In this document: positions 59,761-64,000 of the stretch, piece by piece | Layout: the number at the start of each line of letters is the position of its first letter | Numbering within the stretch: the first letter of the stretch is position 1 | Assembly: GCA_965221635.1 (NCBI GenBank) | Contig: OZ244902.1 | Location: 1,488,001 to 1,552,000 of the forward strand | DNA length: 64,000 nucleotides | From: JAAXHB01 sp965221635 | Lineage (GTDB): Bacteria > Actinomycetota > Acidimicrobiia > Acidimicrobiales > Aldehydirespiratoraceae | Direction: 5' to 3' | Program-made: the position numbers and the translations under genes | The notes under the pieces: model-generated | Seen by the model: only the letters and a program-made list of their open reading frames with translations | Databases searched by the model: none | What the model was told of the DNA's origin: nothing

Positions 59761-62700
59761 CCAACCCTCCGATACGCAGCAAGGCAATCATCCTTGAACC
59801 GGTATCGCCCATGCTCGGCGATCTCCTTGCGGGCGAGAACTACAAAAGAATTGAGCACGATTCCGTACTCCAACTCCGTCAATTGGTAGGCATGTGCCAT
59901 GAGCGCGTCTACCTCCGTGTCGACCTCGTAACGTTGGGGTGCGTCCCACTCTTGGGCTACGGCACTGTGCCGAGCCGCCATAGTGTGGGATGTCACGGAC
60001 AAAGTTCGGGCACCAGCTCGGGCTGCACTGGGTATGACCTGTGGCATAGGAAGCTGACTGAGCGTCCAGGTGCGTGCCACATGGACGCCTGGAAGCTTGC
60101 CACCGGTCAAGAAGTCGAAGGTCGTGGAATTGAATGATGCGATAAATCCCCAGAAGTTCCGGCCGACTCCAATCACAGGGAGGGAATCGGATGCGGGCAA
60201 GTCCGGAATGGCGGCACCTCTGGCGGTGCGCTGGTTACTCAATAGCGATCCAATATCCCGAAGAGCGAAGAGTGGCCGTTCACCCACCCTGTGGCGAATT
60301 CGCGCCTCCGCGACGTCGCTGTGAATCCAATAGCGGGGCTCGATCTCGTAGGCCGGATCAGCCTTCTGCGCGTCTGTCGTCAAGAGGATGCCCGGTTTCC
60401 TTCCGTACTTCTTCTCAAGAGGTCCGTATCCGGCATACGTCTTCGCCCGGTGGTCGTAGCGGTTCATGAGTTGACCCTCGTAGAGAGGGCGGGCCTCATC
60501 TTCACCTCGCCGGAAGAGCATGTCATCACCGAGATGCCAGCCGTCGGCTTCGAGATCCTCGCGCTTCATGAAGTGCCCCGAATCCCCACTCGAGTCAAAG
60601 AGCCTTGCGTACTTCAGGTCCCAGGGGTTCGTCGGAGCGGAGCGCTGTCCCGATTCCAATTCAGCGTTCGTCGGCTTGTCGAAGTCCAGTGTCGGATGGG
60701 TTCTGTGCAGTCGTTTCGCGATCTCCCAATGTTCAGGCTCACGGAAGCTTGGAAGGCTCCGCGTCACTGGGTTCAGCGTTCTGAGGTGCTTGGGCAGCAC
60801 GTCGATGGGATTGCGGGTTCTAGCCTCGTCTATCGAGAGGTTCATCATGCTCGTGGCCAGCACGCGCCCCGGTTGGGCCGGCCCGAGTGAGAGCACGGCA
60901 AACCGTTCAAGATCCGCGACACCCTCAAACACCACCGTTTGTCCGCGTCCGCCGTTGACGATGTCGTAGAAGCCGTGTACGCGTCCGTCGCCGACGAGTG
61001 GCTGAAAGGTGGGCTGACCTCCCTTGTCGACACCAAGGCTCGACTTGACGATGAACGCGGCACGGCCTTGGTCTCGAGTATTCCGGGCATTGGTCTCGGT
61101 GAACAGGAGATACGTGTTCGGCTCGTTGCCGGAACGTGCATAGAGGCCGCTGTACCGCATGAAGTCGGCCTGTCGGGCAATGGCGGCGGATGCCAGGCGC
61201 CACTGGCGTGCCAGAGGCGGGTTCGTCTCCTCCAGGTCGGCGATCAGCTGGTTAGCTGGCGTCGTTGCGGCGCCGGCGATAGCGGCGTCACGGGTGGCGA
61301 ACCATGCCCGGCGCGCAAGCTTCACCACCTCCCACGGCGGATTGCCCGTTACGAAGTCGAAGCCGCCTCGCTCGGCTATCTCGGGGAAGCGCAACGGCCA
61401 GTGGAAGAGGGCGAGATCTCTTGCTGCTTCCGCTGCGCCTGTCACCTGAGGTGATCCGAGGAAGTCCGATGCTTCTCGGTCGTGGAGTCTCCCGTCCCGG
61501 TACTGCTCGGCCAGGTGACGCGCTGCCCAGTAGTCGGTGGTGATTGGCGGGTCGCCTTCGAGGTCTGCGGTCCAGAAGAAACTGGACGCCCAGAGGTTCG
61601 CGGCAGCATCCCAAAGGCGGTATCCGGTTGAATCGAGGTACTCGGCGTATGCGTCTGCCTTCTTCTCCACGTCGGCGGGGGTTTGCTCCTCTTGCGCCCA
61701 AAGGGCCGGGTAGTCGAGTTGCAGGTCGGGCTTGGGGACCGCGCCCTTGAAGAGGTCGCCCTGTCCGCGGAGGGCCTTCTGGTTCCGCGCTCGGGCCGCT
61801 GCGCAGATCTCCTTGGTGGCCTTGTCGGCCTTCTTGTTCTTCCCCTTGGTGGGGTAGGCGTCCACGGGGATTTCATCGGGAAGGTCCCTGAGCGGCCAGC
61901 CGATCAGGCTGTTGCCGTGCTGGATGCGATGATCGAGGAAGGTCAATGGCAGGTCGCGCACCGCGCAGTGAATCCACAGGGCCACCTTGCAAAGCTCCAC
62001 GGCGAACGGATCTACGTCCACTCCGTAGATGCAGTGTTGAAGCACCTCGCGGCGTGCCCGGGCGAGCTGCGTCTCGGTTGGCTGCGCGCCCTGGTAGCGA
62101 ACGTCGCACAACGCCAGTGCCAGGCGGTCGATCACGGCCACCAGGAAGGCTCCCGATCCGCAGGCCGGGTCGATCACGCGGATGTCGAGCAGTGCTGCCT
62201 CGGCCTCCAGTCCATCCAGATGCCCGCAGCGTTCCTGGATCAATCGATCCAACGACACCTCCAGTGTGAAATCCACGAGGTCTGCGGGCGTGTAGTACGC
62301 GCCGAGTTCTCGATCACCGATCCTCTCCAGGTAGAGGTTGCCTGTGGCGACGGGGTCACCCGACTCGGCCCTGGTGGGAACCGTGGCGATCCGGGGCGTG
62401 TAGTCGAGAAGGCTCTCGTAAACGGCTCCGAGTTCTTCCACGCCGATTGTGGCGTAGGCCACGTGTTGCCTGATGCCGCCGGCCTCCACGGTTGAGAGCG
62501 CCGCTACTGCACGCAACAGCTCGCGGTTGGAAATCTCGGCTCGGGACATCACCGGTGTGCGGTCGGCATCGAAGAGCTGTCCGCCGAACGGCTTGATTCC
62601 CAGCGTCTTGGCTCCGTCGCGCATCAGTCTGAACGTTGCCTTCAGCCCTTCGTACAGGTCTGAGCGCCGCCCCTCGATGGCGCTCCGGCTGTCCGCCATT

Positions 62701-63668
62701 TCCCGGAGCCGGGTGACGCTGTACGAGTCCGCATACAGGGAGTCGCGGCCAGGAAGGATTCCTCGCTGCTCAGCGAAGAACAGAAACAGCAGGCGATACA
62801 CCACGCTCAGAACCTCGCCGTAGAAGGCTCGAGCCCTTGTGGCGTCATCCAGGCCGGCTCGGAGGTTCGAATCGTGGCGGACTGCAGCGTCTGCGAGCAC
62901 CTCGATGGCCTTCCTCACCTGCGGATGCAGCGCCTTGCCCACGCTCACACCTGCGGCGCGCGATCGCGCATAGAGGCTTTCCAAGGGCGGATCCGACTCC
63001 GAGTCCTGGGCACTGCTCGGCAGGAACCGCGACACGTGGGCGAGTCGAACCATGGCGGTGAAGTCGCTGAAGTTGCGAGATGCGAACAGCGCTTGGAGGT
63101 CGATCGCCACGTAGCCCTTGGTGGTGGAGTGGTGGAAGTTGCGCACAAGGCGCAGCTCGATGCCGTCTGTGACCATGCCCCACATCTGCGGTGCGAGGTT
63201 CAGGAACTGCTGCAGGTCGTCGTGCGGCGAGCTCTTGCGTGGTGCCGGGCGGGCGTCGAGGCCCTGCTCGCGCCCAGAGGTGGGCTCGATGTGGATCGGC
63301 GGTGCTGCCGGGTCGTCCCAGCCCAGGTGGCTGATCGGGAACGTTCGATTGTCGATCGTGCTGGGCCGCAGGTGTGCCTGCTGATAAACGGGCTCCCAGC
63401 CGAGGTATTGAAGTAGAGGCAGCACCCACCTTGAACGAAGCGTCGGTCGGTCCATGGATGGCAGGTCGGCAGCAAGGTTCTCGTACCTGTCGCAGAACTG
63501 CCGGAAGCCCTGCTCGATCCACTCGTCGAAGGCCGTGATGGACGTGCCGTCGATGCCTCGGAACGCTCCTGCGGAGAACTCGTGACGGCCAGTCGGGTCG
63601 TAAACCCCGGCAAGGACTCCAGGCGTGAGCAGACCCCCCGATACGTGGATAGTGCCTGCGTCGCTCAT
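59757..63668 (-). CDS. Eco57I/PglX/DrmMI-like adenine-N6 DNA methyltransferase
   Basis: 1303 aa. SAM motif I DPACGSGAFLVAV (~505) followed by LQHCIYGVDVDPFAVELCKVALWI, and catalytic NPPWEV (~777), i.e. N6-adenine type. A long N-terminal half (LLQYLGWEPVYQQ, MWGMVTDGIELRLVRNF) looks like the regulatory or nuclease-derived region of PglX/type IIG proteins, but no clear PD-(D/E)XK is seen there. The C-terminal half (TYAGYGPLEKKYGRKPG, FWGFIASFNSTTFDFLTGG) is the likely target-recognition domain. Size and neighbourhood fit the modification arm of DISARM class 1 (drmMI) or BREX (pglX). Start ATG 63668 (MSDAGTIHVSGG) lies in ATGA with the previous gene's stop. Confidence 0.9.
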   Translation of the reverse strand: MSDAGTIHVSGGLLTPGVLAGVYDPTGRHEFSAGAFRGIDGTSITAFDEWIEQGFRQFCDRYENLAADLPSMDRPTLRSRWVLPLLQYLGWEPVYQQAHLRPSTIDNRTFPISHLGWDDPAAPPIHIEPTSGREQGLDARPAPRKSSPHDDLQQFLNLAPQMWGMVTDGIELRLVRNFHHSTTKGYVAIDLQALFASRNFSDFTAMVRLAHVSRFLPSSAQDSESDPPLESLYARSRAAGVSVGKALHPQVRKAIEVLADAAVRHDSNLRAGLDDATRARAFYGEVLSVVYRLLFLFFAEQRGILPGRDSLYADSYSVTRLREMADSRSAIEGRRSDLYEGLKATFRLMRDGAKTLGIKPFGGQLFDADRTPVMSRAEISNRELLRAVAALSTVEAGGIRQHVAYATIGVEELGAVYESLLDYTPRIATVPTRAESGDPVATGNLYLERIGDRELGAYYTPADLVDFTLEVSLDRLIQERCGHLDGLEAEAALLDIRVIDPACGSGAFLVAVIDRLALALCDVRYQGAQPTETQLARARREVLQHCIYGVDVDPFAVELCKVALWIHCAVRDLPLTFLDHRIQHGNSLIGWPLRDLPDEIPVDAYPTKGKNKKADKATKEICAAARARNQKALRGQGDLFKGAVPKPDLQLDYPALWAQEEQTPADVEKKADAYAEYLDSTGYRLWDAAANLWASSFFWTADLEGDPPITTDYWAARHLAEQYRDGRLHDREASDFLGSPQVTGAAEAARDLALFHWPLRFPEIAERGGFDFVTGNPPWEVVKLARRAWFATRDAAIAGAATTPANQLIADLEETNPPLARQWRLASAAIARQADFMRYSGLYARSGNEPNTYLLFTETNARNTRDQGRAAFIVKSSLGVDKGGQPTFQPLVGDGRVHGFYDIVNGGRGQTVVFEGVADLERFAVLSLGPAQPGRVLATSMMNLSIDEARTRNPIDVLPKHLRTLNPVTRSLPSFREPEHWEIAKRLHRTHPTLDFDKPTNAELESGQRSAPTNPWDLKYARLFDSSGDSGHFMKREDLEADGWHLGDDMLFRRGEDEARPLYEGQLMNRYDHRAKTYAGYGPLEKKYGRKPGILLTTDAQKADPAYEIEPRYWIHSDVAEARIRHRVGERPLFALRDIGSLLSNQRTARGAAIPDLPASDSLPVIGVGRNFWGFIASFNSTTFDFLTGGKLPGVHVARTWTLSQLPMPQVIPSAARAGARTLSVTSHTMAARHSAVAQEWDAPQRYEVDTEVDALMAHAYQLTELEYGIVLNSFVVLARKEIAEHGRYRFKDDCLAAYRRVG

Positions 63669-64000
63669 TCCGCAGGCTCCACAACCGCAACGGTGAGGAT
63701 GTCCTTGCTGGTGAGGGTTAGTTCCCCCATGCCCTGCGCCCACGAACTTGCGGCTTCCTCGATCAGTTGTCCCCGGGCCATGAGGTCGTCCGCTCGTCGT
63801 TGCAACGCCCGTCCGATCAGGGCGTCCAGGTCCGGAAGATTCAGCGCATCCCTCGCATAGTCCACGACGTCCCTGTGGTCGAGATGTCCTTGTCCGCGGT
63901 CGGGCCCCGCAATCTGCTCGGCTTCGGCCTCACCGATGAGCTGCGGTGGGTCTGAGAAGATCCGGATACCCACGGGTATCAACTCCTCCAGCATCACCGG
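63665..64000 (-). CDS. C-terminal part of a protein cut by the window edge (possibly SNF2-type helicase, DrmD-like)
   Basis: The frame is open to the last base, so only the last 111 residues are visible. Helical with EAEAEQIAGPDRGQGHLDHRDVVDYARDALNLPDLDALIGRALQRRADDLMARGQLI, then a strand ending ELTLTSKDILTVAVVEPAE. Such a tail is compatible with the end of a large helicase, and DISARM class 1 places drmD just before drmMI; that identity is a guess from position and general look. Coupled by ATGA to the methyltransferase. Confidence 0.6.
   Translation of the reverse strand, partial: PVMLEELIPVGIRIFSDPPQLIGEAEAEQIAGPDRGQGHLDHRDVVDYARDALNLPDLDALIGRALQRRADDLMARGQLIEEAASSWAQGMGELTLTSKDILTVAVVEPAE

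Noticed and set aside
59757..63668. Type IIG restriction enzyme with its own nuclease
   Set aside because: No convincing PD-(D/E)XK motif in the N-terminal half; annotated as methyltransferase only.
51836..64000. BREX system
   Set aside because: A PglX-like methylase is present, but no PglZ, BrxA, BrxB, BrxC or BrxL is seen in the window.
1..64000. tRNA, rRNA or insertion-sequence genes
   Set aside because: Looked for cloverleaf ends, rRNA cores and transposase motifs; none was recognised by eye. A tRNAscan/ISfinder run would settle it.

Overview
The window reads as chromosomal DNA from a high-GC actinobacterium. The markers are NucS (the mismatch endonuclease that stands in for MutS/MutL), a fused E1/E2-type 2-oxoglutarate decarboxylase (Kgd), two luciferase-like (LLM) oxidoreductases and a VanW protein with a Thr/Pro-rich tail. 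The mixture of LLM, SDR, MDR and CaiB-type enzymes, together with Thr-rich secreted tails, suggests Acidimicrobiia, but that is inference. No rRNA, tRNA, insertion sequence or CRISPR array was seen.

1-16.4 kb is mostly core: VanW protein (-), lipoprotein (+), nucS-cysQ (-), kgd (-), xthA (+), a CPA2 antiporter with two UspA domains (+), a UvrD-type helicase (-), a small zincin (+), a GT2-GtrA glycosyltransferase (-) and a VOC protein (+).

16.5-37.9 kb is catabolic. One minus-strand operon has ALDH, SDR and a NitT/TauT-type ABC importer. A phosphotriesterase-like gene and two coupled IclR regulators face it. A long minus-strand run starts at a recognisable promoter (37913-37942): a CUT2 sugar-type ABC importer, Zn-ADH, an orphan molybdenum hydroxylase large subunit, NTF2-like protein, SDR, alpha/beta hydrolase, LLM monooxygenase, quinone-oxidoreductase-like MDR and a cupin-lipocalin protein. 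It looks like uptake plus stepwise oxidation of unknown organic substrates. Three TTCYN-N5-NRGAA-like sites suggest shared IclR control.

38-48.8 kb: an LLM oxidoreductase; a TPP riboswitch followed by a thiamine ABC importer (thiB, thiP, thiQ); alpha/beta hydrolase and MFS (-); then CaiB-type racemase, PIG-L deacetylase, two 24-codon mini-ORFs made by a 74-bp tandem repeat, and a small membrane protein. The genes from the racemase to the membrane protein are chained by 1-nt TGATG stop/start overlaps.

48.8-64 kb looks like a defence island. An AT-richer, translationally coupled pair (one with a PD-(D/E)XK nuclease signature) is bracketed by imperfect 25/26-bp direct repeats. Facing it is a minus-strand operon whose first four genes are joined by ATGA overlaps: a protein cut by the window edge, an Eco57I/PglX/DrmMI-like adenine methyltransferase, a 1918-aa DEAD-helicase/DUF1998/Vsr-like/S24-like fusion, and a RelE-like/UvrD helicase fusion. 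A DUF4062 protein and a small coupled ORF follow. This resembles DISARM class 1 or Druantia but matches neither gene for gene, and it is the best candidate in the window for an undescribed system.
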